NCBI RefSeq assembly: GCF_009720865.1
Contig: NZ_WNLA01000003.1
Location: forward strand, 62,001-126,000
From: Pseudoduganella ginsengisoli
Lineage (GTDB): Bacteria; Pseudomonadota; Gammaproteobacteria; Burkholderiales; Burkholderiaceae_D
DNA: 64,000 nt
Direction of reading: 5' to 3'
Notes under the pieces: generated by a model
Seen by the model: only the letters and a program-made list of their open reading frames with translations
Databases searched by the model: none
What the model was told of the DNA's origin: nothing
Shown: positions 30,924 through 39,030 of the stretch, piece after piece
Layout: every line of letters starts with the position of its first letter
Numbering within the stretch: the stretch's first letter is position 1
Made by a program: the position numbers and the translations under genes

Positions 30924-31188
30924 AGAATCCCGTCTGTCATGGACGCCGCACGCATGGGAAGACTACCTGTATTGGCAGCATGAAGATTTTGCACTGGTTG
31001 AAAAGATCAATGATCTGATCGACGAGTGCCTGCAAACACCTTTCACCGGAACCGGCAAACCAGAGCCTCTGAAAGGGGAATTGACTGGCTTCTGGTCCAG
31101 GCGCATCAACAGGGAACACCGCCTGGTGTATTTGCCGGAAGACGGCGGCATTTATATCGTGCAATGCCGCTATCACTGCGATAAGTAG
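30886..31188 (+). CDS. yoeB: toxin YoeB (RelE/ParE-superfamily mRNA interferase)
   Basis: Ribosome-dependent mRNA endonuclease. 100 aa, with a 16-residue basic extension before the canonical SRLSWTPHAWEDYLYWQHED. The core FTGTGKPEPLKGELTGFWSR and RINREHRLVYLPEDGG carries the Glu and Arg of the active site. The C-terminus reads QCRYHCDK, where E. coli YoeB ends in CRYHY, so the terminal Tyr that helps catalysis is replaced by Cys. The toxin may therefore be weaker. A start nearer to the SRLSW core cannot be ruled out. Confidence 0.92.
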   Translation: MTSKKAKNKQAAKESRLSWTPHAWEDYLYWQHEDFALVEKINDLIDECLQTPFTGTGKPEPLKGELTGFWSRRINREHRLVYLPEDGGIYIVQCRYHCDK

Positions 31189-31203
31189 CCACATGGGAGA
31201 CGC

Positions 31204-31872
31204 TCAATGCGTCGCCCCGCCCAACTCCCGCACATCAACATCCACCGCCAGTGCAGTTTTAACGGCAATCTTCAAGCCTTCAACGACATCATTCAACGCC
31301 ATGCTGGGCGCCCCCGGATGGCGCGCCGCCTGCTGCGGCAAGTAAGGAATGTGAATGAACCCGGCCCGCAGCGGCGCAAAACCGCCCGTCTTCTGGCGCG
31401 CGGCGGCAATGTGCATCAAGCCATAAAACACATGGTTGCAGACAAACGTGCCGGCAGTCTGCGACACCGATGCCGGCAAGCCCGCCGCGCGCAATTCATG
31501 CACGATGGCCTTGATCGGCAAGGTCGAGAAATACGCGGCCGGGCCATCCGGTATCACTGGCTGGTCAACCAGCTGCCGGTGCAGGTTGTCGGGAATCGGC
31601 GCGTCGTCGACATTGATCGCGACCCGCTCGATGGACATATCGCAGCGCCCGCCCGCCTGCCCCACCGCGATGACAATCGACGGGTTGTATTCATTGACGG
31701 CCGCCGCCAGTTCCGCAATCGACTGGCCAAACACGCAAGCCAGCTGGCGCGCTTCCACCGTAAAGCCTTCCTCGCCCCATCCGGCCAGCGCCCTCACGGC
31801 TTCCCACGCAGGATTGATGGGCTCCTTATTAAACGGCTCGAAGCCGGTCAGCAGCACGGTTTTCTTCGTCAT
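31204..31872 (-). CDS. pcp: pyroglutamyl-peptidase I
   Basis: Cysteine peptidase C15 that removes N-terminal pyroglutamate (5-oxoproline) from peptides; cytoplasmic. 222 aa with [20 protein letters not shown], the catalytic Cys in [19 protein letters not shown] and the catalytic-His region [12 protein letters not shown]. It is the last gene of an operon with DUF969 and DUF979 membrane proteins, a recurring gene trio. Confidence 0.95.
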   Translation of the reverse strand: MTKKTVLLTGFEPFNKEPINPAWEAVRALAGWGEEGFTVEARQLACVFGQSIAELAAAVNEYNPSIVIAVGQAGGRCDMSIERVAINVDDAPIPDNLHRQLVDQPVIPDGPAAYFSTLPIKAIVHELRAAGLPASVSQTAGTFVCNHVFYGLMHIAAARQKTGGFAPLRAGFIHIPYLPQQAARHPGAPSMALNDVVEGLKIAVKTALAVDVDVRELGGATH

Positions 31873-31879
31873 GGCACTC

Positions 31880-32830
31880 TCACATCAGGAAATACAGCAA
31901 CAGTATATTCGCCGCCAGCAGCGGCAAGGCCGTCGGCACTTGCGCCTTGATGACGGCATGCCGGTCCGGCAAGTCCAATAGCGCCGTGGGCACCACATTG
32001 AAATTCGCCGCCATCGGCGTCATCAAGGTACCGCAATAACCGGAAAACATGCCGATCGCTGCCATCAGCGCGGGGTTCCCATGGTACACGCCCACCAGCA
32101 CGGGAATGCCGACGCCGCCCGCCATCACGGGGAACGCAGCAAAACCGTTACCCATGATGATCGTGAACAGCGCCATGCCGCCGCAATAGACGGACACCGC
32201 CACCAGCTTCCAGTCCATGTTGATGTACGACGTGCTGACGTGGGCCACCGCCTTGCCGACACCCGCTTCGGAAAACAGCAGCCCCAGTACCGCCAGCATG
32301 TGCGGCAAGACAATGGCCCAGCCCATCGCATCGACCAGGCGGCGGAATTCCCGCGCACCCTGCAGCGGTGTCGTACGCAGGGTGCGGCACGCGATGCCCA
32401 GTGCAATGACCGACGCCACGCCCAGCGCCGCCAGGGTCATATGCTTCTGGTCGAATAAAAACAGGCCACTGATTTTTACGTCTTTCAGCAGCGTCGAACA
32501 CGCCATCGTAACAGCAGGGATGACCAGCGCCGGCACAAACAGTTTATGCCCCAAACGCTGGGCGCTGGCGCGCCGTTCGGATTCCGGCAGTACGGCAGGC
32601 TTGCCCATGCTGACGCCGCCAAACCCTGCCAGCAGCGCCATCGCCACCATCAAGGCGCCGGCCCATACGGGCGGTAGCGCTTCGCCGCCCAGATAAGCGG
32701 TCGCGTACAGTGCCCAGAACAAGGCGGTCGTCCAGCGGCGCGGATTGGTTTTATCCCGCAACGTCAGCACGGACAACAGCGCCAGCATGCCGCCCAGCAG
32801 CACATAAAAGTAATCGAGTTTGAAAATCAC
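31880..32830 (-). CDS. DUF979 membrane protein (putative transporter subunit)
   Basis: 316 aa, about nine or ten hydrophobic segments, starting [20 protein letters not shown] and ending [15 protein letters not shown]. It contains [20 protein letters not shown] and [17 protein letters not shown], recognised from DUF979 proteins. The ATG overlaps the DUF969 stop, and pcp follows 7 bases later. DUF969, DUF979 and pcp occur together in many bacteria; import of 5-oxoproline or its peptides is the obvious but unproven role. Confidence 0.85.
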   Translation of the reverse strand: MIFKLDYFYVLLGGMLALLSVLTLRDKTNPRRWTTALFWALYATAYLGGEALPPVWAGALMVAMALLAGFGGVSMGKPAVLPESERRASAQRLGHKLFVPALVIPAVTMACSTLLKDVKISGLFLFDQKHMTLAALGVASVIALGIACRTLRTTPLQGAREFRRLVDAMGWAIVLPHMLAVLGLLFSEAGVGKAVAHVSTSYINMDWKLVAVSVYCGGMALFTIIMGNGFAAFPVMAGGVGIPVLVGVYHGNPALMAAIGMFSGYCGTLMTPMAANFNVVPTALLDLPDRHAVIKAQVPTALPLLAANILLLYFLM

Positions 32831-33561
32831 AGTGCGCTCCCATGCTGCCTGCCTGCCACCGCCAATTCCGCAGCCGCCACCAATTCGCGCTGCAATTCCT
32901 TATCCAGCCGCCGCAGATTCCACGCGTGGATCACCCACGCACATACGGCTGTCGGGATGCCCCACACGGCGATGTGCAGCGGATTGACTTCAATGCCCTC
33001 GCCCCGCAAGATGGTTTGCATCAGCACGATGGCGCCAAACGCGACGAAGATGTCTTCGCCAAAGAACAGGCCCACGTTATCGGTGGCGGCAGCCATCGCG
33101 CGCACCTTGTGGCGCATCCGTTCGCTGATGCCGGGATGGCGGTTTTCCGCCGCACCTTCCGCCATGGGCGCCACCAGCGGGCGCACCATGTTGGGATGGC
33201 CGCCCAAACTCGTCAGTCCCAGCGCGGCAGCCGCTTCGCGCACCGTCAGGTACACAATCAGGATGCGCCCCGCCGTCGCGCCCCGCACTTTTGCAATGAC
33301 GGCCTGCGCGTGTTCGCGCAAGCCATAGCGCTCCAGGAGACCAATGGCAGCTAGCGGCAACAGGTAAATCAGCGGCAGGTTGCGCGTCTTGATAAAGGCC
33401 GTGCCCAGCGACGCCAGCAAGGTTTCAATGGGCATCGATGCCGCGAATCCCGTGGTAAAGCAGGCTGCCACCACGACCAGCACGGGATGCGCACGCAGCA
33501 CGAATCCCAGCACGATCACTGCGACGCCCAGCAAGGGCCATAAATTCACTGCTGAGTGCAT
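32827..33561 (-). CDS. DUF969 membrane protein (putative transporter subunit)
   Basis: 244 aa with about six hydrophobic segments (LWPLLGVAVIVLGFVLRAHP, LPLIYLLPLAAIGLLERYGL) and the conserved LGGHPNMVRPLVAPMAEGAA and AATDNVGLFFGEDIFVAFGA. The start MHSAVNLWPL at 33561 has GGAGG upstream, deciding against the longer frame to 33639. First gene of the DUF969-DUF979-pcp operon; the two membrane proteins probably act as one transporter. Confidence 0.85.
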   Translation of the reverse strand: MHSAVNLWPLLGVAVIVLGFVLRAHPVLVVVAACFTTGFAASMPIETLLASLGTAFIKTRNLPLIYLLPLAAIGLLERYGLREHAQAVIAKVRGATAGRILIVYLTVREAAAALGLTSLGGHPNMVRPLVAPMAEGAAENRHPGISERMRHKVRAMAAATDNVGLFFGEDIFVAFGAIVLMQTILRGEGIEVNPLHIAVWGIPTAVCAWVIHAWNLRRLDKELQRELVAAAELAVAGRQHGSAL

Positions 33562-33581
33562 GATGCCTCCAAGATGCGAAT

Positions 33582-33607
33582 GCCCGGCCTGAAGGCCCTG
33601 CACCCAT
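33582..33607. repeat. GCCCGGCCTGAAGGCC hairpin repeat, copy 1
   Basis: A 26-base sequence with a small palindrome. It is identical at 24 of 26 positions to 52873-52898, indicating a dispersed intergenic repeat. Here it lies between the DUF969 start and the tnpB right end. Confidence 0.6.
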
Positions 33608-33639
33608 CGTTTGAAATGTAAAGATCGCCTATAGTACAA

Positions 33640-34899
33640 TTGACATCCTCCCCTCCGTGAGCGGAGGAGATTCCTTCGGCGCTACGCGGTCATTTGCGTA
33701 GTCGCTACGGTGGGTTCCTGCTTCATCGAGCAGCCCGACTGCGCCAACTCTCCACAGGCTAAAACGCGATGTCCTCGCGCTAAAACGTTGATCGCGCCGA
33801 CCACATCAGCATGATTTTTATAGCCGCAATCGACGCACAGGAATTGTGCCTGCGTCCGCCGATTGTCTTGCGAGACGTGGCCGCATGCCGGACACGTCTG
33901 GCTGGTGTGGTGCGGCGGCACGGCCAGCAACATGCCACCGTTCCATGCCAGCTTGTAGCCAAGCTGGCGGCGGAACTCGCCCCACCCCTGATCCAGGATG
34001 GCTCGATTCAGGCCGCTTTTCTGCCGTACCTTGCTGCCCGGATGTTCGATCGTTCCTTTGGCTGACCTGGACATGTTTTTTACCTGCACATCTTCAATGC
34101 AGACGAGCGCGTGGCTTTTGCTGATCGCCGCTGTAGTCTTGTGCAGGAAATCCTTGCGGGCGTTGGCGATGCGGGCGTGTATCTTCTGAACGCGAGCCTT
34201 CGCCTTTTTCCAGTTGCCGCTGAACTTGACTTTCCGGCTCATGCGGCGCTGGTAGCGGGCCAAGCGCTGCTGATGCTTTTTGAAGCTGTTGAGAGGCGCG
34301 ATGAAAGCGCCATCGCTCATGGTGGCGAACCGGGTGACACCAACATCGATGCCGATGGCTGTCGTCGCCGTGGGCAACGGTTGTTCGACTTCGCGTCGCG
34401 TCTGGATCGCCATGTACCACCTGCCGCCAGACTGGCTAACGGTCACGTTGCGCAACTCGCCTTGTACGTGGCGGCTGTTACGGTAGCGCAACCAGCCGAG
34501 CTTGGGCAGGAAAATACGGTTGTTCGCTTCATCGAGCCTGATTTGCTTCGGATCCGGATAGCGGAAGCTGTCGCCGCAGCCTTTGCGCTTAAAGCATGGA
34601 AAGCCGGCCCGCTTCCCGAAGAAATTTTTGTAGGCATTTTCCAGGTCCTTCAAGGCATGCTGCAGAGCCTGGGATGGCGCTTCCTGGAGCCACGCCATGC
34701 CAGCTTCGCGCTTCCAGACCGGCAAATTTGCCGCCATCGCCACATAGCCAATGAACTTGTTGCCTTGGGCGTGGTTCTCCTTCTGCATCGCCAGCGCCTT
34801 GTTGTAGACGAACCGGCACGACCCGGCGAAACGGCGCATGTCGCGCGCCTGCCCGCCGGTTGGCATGAGTTCGTATTTGAAGGCTTGGAGGCGGATCAT
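33640..34899 (-). mobile_element. IS200/IS605-type element remnant carrying only tnpB
   Basis: Contains tnpB but no tnpA Y1 transposase. The right end past the tnpB stop has a small hairpin (33652-33667, CCTCCG/CGGAGG) and the minus-strand sequence GGAGGATGTCAA, with TCAA at 33643-33640 like the right cleavage site of IS608-type elements. The left end is not clear: only TTAC at 34906-34903, right next to the tnpB start, fits a left target site, and palindromes lie further out at 34950-35000. Boundaries are approximate. Confidence 0.55.
33682..34899 (-). CDS. tnpB: TnpB RNA-guided nuclease
   Basis: 405 aa RuvC-type nuclease of IS200/IS605 elements, ancestor-like to Cas12. The split RuvC residues are all present: Asp185 ([14 protein letters not shown]), Glu269 ([13 protein letters not shown]) and Asp365 ([15 protein letters not shown]). 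Zinc-finger cysteines are 336/339 (CPACG) and 355/358 (CVDCGY). The N-terminal OrfB helix-turn-helix region ([20 protein letters not shown]) is intact. Start [11 protein letters not shown] at 34899. It should be able to cleave DNA if its guide RNA from the 3' end of the gene is made. No tnpA partner lies nearby. Confidence 0.94.
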   Translation of the reverse strand: MIRLQAFKYELMPTGGQARDMRRFAGSCRFVYNKALAMQKENHAQGNKFIGYVAMAANLPVWKREAGMAWLQEAPSQALQHALKDLENAYKNFFGKRAGFPCFKRKGCGDSFRYPDPKQIRLDEANNRIFLPKLGWLRYRNSRHVQGELRNVTVSQSGGRWYMAIQTRREVEQPLPTATTAIGIDVGVTRFATMSDGAFIAPLNSFKKHQQRLARYQRRMSRKVKFSGNWKKAKARVQKIHARIANARKDFLHKTTAAISKSHALVCIEDVQVKNMSRSAKGTIEHPGSKVRQKSGLNRAILDQGWGEFRRQLGYKLAWNGGMLLAVPPHHTSQTCPACGHVSQDNRRTQAQFLCVDCGYKNHADVVGAINVLARGHRVLACGELAQSGCSMKQEPTVATTQMTA

Positions 34900-35015
34900 A
34901 CTGTAATTATATACAGCACTGCGCTTTAGGCAAACATGACGCAAATGGCAGTGGACGGCTGCGCCGTCCGCGCTGACATCACCGGCCTGAAGGCCGATGT
35001 TTTACGCGCACCGGA

Positions 35016-35056
35016 TAAAAATGCCCGTGCATCAGCCGATGCACGGGCATTTTTTC
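35016..35056 (-). terminator. strong intrinsic terminator downstream of the TonB receptor gene
   Basis: Eleven-base perfect stem TGCCCGTGCAT (35022-35032) / ATGCACGGGCA (35039-35049), with a T-run on both strands. It lies 49 bases past the TonB receptor stop on the minus strand and could also block plus-strand reading. Confidence 0.88.
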
Positions 35057-35104
35057 TAACCGGGGTGATTAGATTTTCTTGACAGCCTCAATCCAGTCAA
35101 TGCG

Positions 35105-37378
35105 TCAGAACGACGCCTTGAACTGCACGCCATAGGTGCGCGGTTCGTTGACGATACCGGTCAGGTTGTCGAAGTCAATCGCGGCAACGGACTGGATACG
35201 GTTGGTGATGTTGCGGCCGTAAGCAGCGATTTCATACTTGTCCCATTTGTAGCCCACGCGCAGGCCGCCTTCGGTCAGCGCCTTGGCGTTGTATTCCTTC
35301 GCGGAGTACAGGAACATGTTGTAGGTGCTGCGGTAGGTCCAGTCGGTGTAGGCATACAGCTCGCCGTCGCCCAGGTCGGTCGAATACTTCAGCGTGAAGT
35401 TATGCTGCCACTTCGGTGCACGCGGCAGCGGGTTGCCGTTCACGAACGCCACGGTGGAACCATTGCGGGTTGCGGTCGGGTTGGTGACCGTGCACGGTGC
35501 GCCGCATGGCGATACGAACAGGTTCGGGTCCTTGATTTCCGTATCGTTGTAGCTGGAACCGAAGCTGCCCGTGAAGCCGTAGCCCAGGTTTGCCTGCATA
35601 TCCACTTCCACGCCCTGGCCGATTACCTTGTCGGCGTTGACCAGCACGTTCTGGTTGATGGAGCCCGAACCGGCAGTCAACTGCTTGTCTTTCATGCGGT
35701 AGTGGAAGACGGTAGCCGACAGGCGCGCGCGGCGGTTGAACAAGTCTTCCTTCACACCGGCTTCAAACGACACTGCCTTCTCGACACCAGCCATGGTTGG
35801 CAGGCTGTCCAGGCCGAACAGGCGGCCCTGCATGGATGGCGCGCGGTAGCCAGTCGCAACGCGGGCGAACACGTTGGTGTCCTTGTCCACGGTGTACGTA
35901 CCGCTCAAGTCCCAGCTCAGGTTGCTCGAATCGCTGTTCAGCGCATGCGATGCCGTGCGGTTTTCCACGCGCAGCGCCAGGAAGTCTTTCTTATCCTTGG
36001 TGTAGCGCAGGCCGCCGCGCAGTTTCAGCGCGTCCGACACCGTGTAGTTCAGCGTACCGAACAGCGCATACGATTCCGTGTTCTGGAACTGGCGGGCATA
36101 TTCCGGATTCTGTGGATTGCCTGGCGCCAGCGAGTTGAAGCTGATCGAATCGATCTGGATGCCTTCGTTGAAGTAGTAAGCGCCGGCGATCCACTGCAGC
36201 GGACCCGCGATTTGCGACTCGGCGCGGAACTCTTGCGAGAACTGGCGGTGGTTCGGCATCAAGTCGGCGGTTTCAACCGGGAATGGAATGAAGCCTGGGC
36301 CCGATGGTTTCGCGAAGTCGGCGCCGTAGCCGCCATCCACGTCGGCGCGGCTGTAAAGCTTCAGGGTTTCAAAGCCGGTGATCGAGTGCAGGGTCACGCC
36401 TGGCAAATCCCAGCGCAGGCGGGCGTTGGCGCCACGGGTGCGCAGCCACTGCTCGTTGACGCCGTCGGTCGGGTAGCTGTTGTAGTCGAAGCCATCCACC
36501 AGATCATTGGTGCCCTTCTTCAGGATATTGGCGCGGAACAGCGTGGCGCTGCCGTTCATGGTGCGGGCGTGCACGTTGAACAGGGCGCTGAAGTCCTTGG
36601 TCGGCTTGACCAGCACTTGCAGGCGCGCGGCGCTGTCGTCGTAGCCTTCGAAGTCCTGGGTGCCGGTTGGGCGGCCGTTATGCACGCGGTCATCGCGGTG
36701 CTGGGTCTGGCCCGAGAAGCGCATCGCAACAGTATCCGACAGCGGCACGTTGAACGCGCCTTCGATGTTGCGCACGCTATCTTTACCGAAGCCCACATTG
36801 GCGTAGCCTTCGGTCTTGAACACGGGTTTGGCGGAATCAAGCTTGATCACGCCGGCCGGGGAGTTACGGCCAAACAGCGTACCTTGCGGGCCGCGCAGCA
36901 CTTCCACCTGGTCCACGTCGAATACCGGGAAACCCTTGAGCATCGGGTTTTCCATCACGATGTCGTCCATCACGTAGCCAACCGGCTGCGATGCGTTCAA
37001 GTCGAAGTCGGTGTTGCCCAGGCCACGGATATAGAAGCGCGGGAAGGTACGGCCGAAGTCCGATTCCACGTTCAGCGATGGGGAACGGCCTGCCAGGAAG
37101 CGGATGTCCTGGCCGCCGGACGTCAGCACGTCCAGTTTTTCGCCCTTGACGGACGCAATCGCCATCGGCACGTCTTTAATGTTTTCTGCGCGGCGCTGTG
37201 CCGTCACAATCACGGTTTCCAGCGCGCCATCAGTTTTTTTTGCGGCTGGGGCGGCAGCGGCCGGCGCAGCGGATTCTTGCGCCTGGCCTTCATCCGCGTA
37301 GGCGAATTGCAGCGGGAATGCAGCGGCAACTGCCAATGCGATCAGCGTACGGCTTGCGTACGTAGTCTTCTTCGTCAT
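35105..37378 (-). CDS. TonB-dependent outer-membrane receptor
   Basis: 757 aa. Signal peptide MTKKTTYASRTLIALAVAAA (cleaved near AYADEG), an Ala-rich linker, a TonB box-like ETVIVTAQRRAENIKDVPMA and a plug domain with PRFYIRGLGNTDFDLN and VEVLRGPQGTLFGRNSPAGV. The beta-barrel ends in GVQFKASF with terminal Phe. AAGGAG precedes the ATG. It is divergent from the BMP nucleoside importer across a 600-base regulatory gap, so nucleoside or nucleotide uptake is a reasonable guess; the fold alone does not tell the ligand. Confidence 0.92.
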   Translation of the reverse strand: MTKKTTYASRTLIALAVAAAFPLQFAYADEGQAQESAAPAAAAPAAKKTDGALETVIVTAQRRAENIKDVPMAIASVKGEKLDVLTSGGQDIRFLAGRSPSLNVESDFGRTFPRFYIRGLGNTDFDLNASQPVGYVMDDIVMENPMLKGFPVFDVDQVEVLRGPQGTLFGRNSPAGVIKLDSAKPVFKTEGYANVGFGKDSVRNIEGAFNVPLSDTVAMRFSGQTQHRDDRVHNGRPTGTQDFEGYDDSAARLQVLVKPTKDFSALFNVHARTMNGSATLFRANILKKGTNDLVDGFDYNSYPTDGVNEQWLRTRGANARLRWDLPGVTLHSITGFETLKLYSRADVDGGYGADFAKPSGPGFIPFPVETADLMPNHRQFSQEFRAESQIAGPLQWIAGAYYFNEGIQIDSISFNSLAPGNPQNPEYARQFQNTESYALFGTLNYTVSDALKLRGGLRYTKDKKDFLALRVENRTASHALNSDSSNLSWDLSGTYTVDKDTNVFARVATGYRAPSMQGRLFGLDSLPTMAGVEKAVSFEAGVKEDLFNRRARLSATVFHYRMKDKQLTAGSGSINQNVLVNADKVIGQGVEVDMQANLGYGFTGSFGSSYNDTEIKDPNLFVSPCGAPCTVTNPTATRNGSTVAFVNGNPLPRAPKWQHNFTLKYSTDLGDGELYAYTDWTYRSTYNMFLYSAKEYNAKALTEGGLRVGYKWDKYEIAAYGRNITNRIQSVAAIDFDNLTGIVNEPRTYGVQFKASF

Positions 37379-37978
37379 AAACCAACTCCTTGTGGGGGGT
37401 GTGCTACACCTTGAGTGCTCCGATCAATACCTCGCAAAGCTTTGCAAAAAGCAAAGAAAAAACGACGTAAGGGCGCATGCTAGCACGAATTGTTTTGACG
37501 GAAAATTACGGAAAACCCCATTCTTATTTATATTTTCATCATATAAATAACCAACGAAAAACGTATTTGCCATACATATATACGCTCATGCATAGTAAGG
37601 GACTGCCCAAGCGCTATGCAGCGCGCCCAGAAAATGCTAGACGATGTTCTCTTCAGAGGGGAATCGCCTGAAATGATGGGAACAAGGCGGTGGACGGCGA
37701 TAAAAGAATGGGTGCTTTTCGTGTCGATTTACTATCACGAAAACAGTCGATTTGTAAAAAAGCCACAATCAAGTGTTAGAGAAATATTTCAAAATTGTTG
37801 CGAGCCCACAACAGGGCATGAAACAAATTAACCAAAAGTTACAGATTAGTAACCGCGCTATCACTCAGCGTTTGGCACGAACGTACTAAAAAGAATCGTT
37901 TGGCATGGCAAAAGCTCTTAAAAGGGGTTTTTCCAGCCCCAAAAAATATACAATATCGAACTTCCAGGGAGCCAACTC
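37379..37978. other. 600-base AT-rich divergent regulatory gap
   Basis: No gene seen. It holds the palindrome GCAAAGCTTTGC (37434-37445), overlapping the inverted pair TTTGC-N5-GCAAA (37441-37455) about 60 bases before the TonB receptor start, and promoter element B (37524-37596). It also has a direct repeat GTTTGGCA (37870-37877 and 37898-37905), a GG-N10-GC pattern (37902-37915) weakly like a sigma-54 site, and TATACAAT (37947-37954) just before the BMP gene. The leader from element B to the BMP ATG would be about 375 bases. Confidence 0.6.
37524..37596 (+). promoter_or_regulatory. shared nucleoside promoter/operator element, copy B
   Basis: Inverted repeat TTATTTATA-N9-TATAAATAA (37524-37550), then the 17-mer GTATTTGCCATACATAT (37563-37579) identical to copy A, with TTGCCA at 37567-37572, an 18-base spacer and CATAGT at 37591-37596. 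The first arm is 9 bases and perfect. It reads towards the BMP importer operon. The inverted repeat would be centred about 66 bases upstream of the transcript start, a usual activator position. Confidence 0.7.
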
Positions 37979-38974
37979 ATGAAAATCAAACAACTTTCTG
38001 TAGCGATCGCAGCTTTGTGCGTGACTGCCGGCGCCTCCGCCGCGGACCCGAAGCTGGGCATCGTCTACGATGCGGGCGGCAAGTTCGACAAATCATTCAA
38101 CCAGTCTGCATTTGAAGGCGCGTCGCGCTTCCAGAAAGAGACCGGTATTAAATTCATCGAAGTGCAAGCCAGCAGCGATACGCAAGCCGAACAAGTGCTG
38201 CGTGGCCTGGCCCGCAAGAACCTGGACTTGATCGCGTCGATCGGCTTCGCGCAAACGCAAGCCGTGCAAAAAGTCGCGAAGGAATTCCCGAAAGTGCGCT
38301 TCGTGCTGATCGACGGCGTGGCGCAAGGCGCCAACGTCAACTCGATCACCTTCAAGGAAGAAGAAGGCTCGTACCTGGCCGGCGTGGCCGGCGCGATGGC
38401 GTCGAAAACCAAGAAGCTGGGCTTCATCGGCGGCATCGACATCCCGCTGATCCGCACGTTCGCCTGCGGCTATGCGCAAGGCGCAAAGTCCGTCGACAAG
38501 AAAGCGGAAGTCATTCAAAACATGGTGGGCACCACGGCGTCCGCATGGAATGACCCGGCCAAGGGCGGCGAACTGGCGCGCTCGCAATTTGAACGCGGCG
38601 TGGACGTCGTGTTTGCCGTGGCCGGCGGTTCCGGCAATGGCGTGCTGCAAACGGCAAAGGAAAAAGGCAAGCTGTCGATCGGCGTGGACTCGAACCAGAA
38701 CGGCCTGTATCCAGGTTCCGTGCTGACGTCGATGGTCAAGAATGTCGGCAATGCCGTGTATGACTCGTTCATGCAGCAAAAGAACGGCACATGGCAAGCC
38801 GGCGTCACCGCCAAGGGCCTGAAAGAAGGCGGCGTGGATTGGGCGCTCGATGAAAACAACCGCAAGCTGATCACCCCTGACATCGAAAAGAAAGTCATGG
38901 CGGCACGCAAGGATATTATCGATGGCAAAGTCAAAGTCATCGACATCCGCACTGGCGTCAACTGCCCAGCCTGA
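37979..38974 (+). CDS. BMP-family (nucleoside) ABC transporter substrate-binding protein
   Basis: 331 aa periplasmic binding protein of the BmpA/PnrA/Med family, which bind purine and pyrimidine nucleosides. Signal peptide MKIKQLSVAIAALCVTAGAS, with cleavage after SAA or ASA and no lipobox cysteine, so it is soluble rather than a lipoprotein. Family features: LGIVYDAGGKFDKSFNQSAF, AGVAGAMASKTKKLGFIGGI and DVVFAVAGGSGNGVLQTAKE. GGGAG precedes the ATG. First gene of an importer operon, followed by a terminator-like hairpin that would keep the binding protein in excess. Confidence 0.94.
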   Translation: MKIKQLSVAIAALCVTAGASAADPKLGIVYDAGGKFDKSFNQSAFEGASRFQKETGIKFIEVQASSDTQAEQVLRGLARKNLDLIASIGFAQTQAVQKVAKEFPKVRFVLIDGVAQGANVNSITFKEEEGSYLAGVAGAMASKTKKLGFIGGIDIPLIRTFACGYAQGAKSVDKKAEVIQNMVGTTASAWNDPAKGGELARSQFERGVDVVFAVAGGSGNGVLQTAKEKGKLSIGVDSNQNGLYPGSVLTSMVKNVGNAVYDSFMQQKNGTWQAGVTAKGLKEGGVDWALDENNRKLITPDIEKKVMAARKDIIDGKVKVIDIRTGVNCPA

Positions 38975-38991
38975 TCATGTAAATCCAAGAG

Positions 38992-39030
38992 AACGCGCCG
39001 GCGGGGTCGTCCCGTTCGGCGCGTTTTTTA
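38992..39030 (+). terminator. intrinsic (probably leaky) terminator between binding protein and ATPase genes
   Basis: AACGCGCCG (38992-39000) pairs with CGGCGCGTT (39017-39025), followed by a run of Ts up to 39029. The next possible ATG is at 39031. No separate promoter is evident, so it probably reduces the downstream genes. Confidence 0.85.

Noticed and set aside
33640-35010. Complete IS605 element with defined left end
   Set aside because: No tnpA and no clear left-end hairpin with a TTAC target at a sensible distance; only the tnpB gene and right end are supported.
37901-37916. Sigma-54 promoter TGGCATGGCAAAAGCT before the BMP gene
   Set aside because: It has GG-N10-GC, but the -12 part is AAGC instead of TTGC and no enhancer-binding protein gene is near; kept only as a weak remark.
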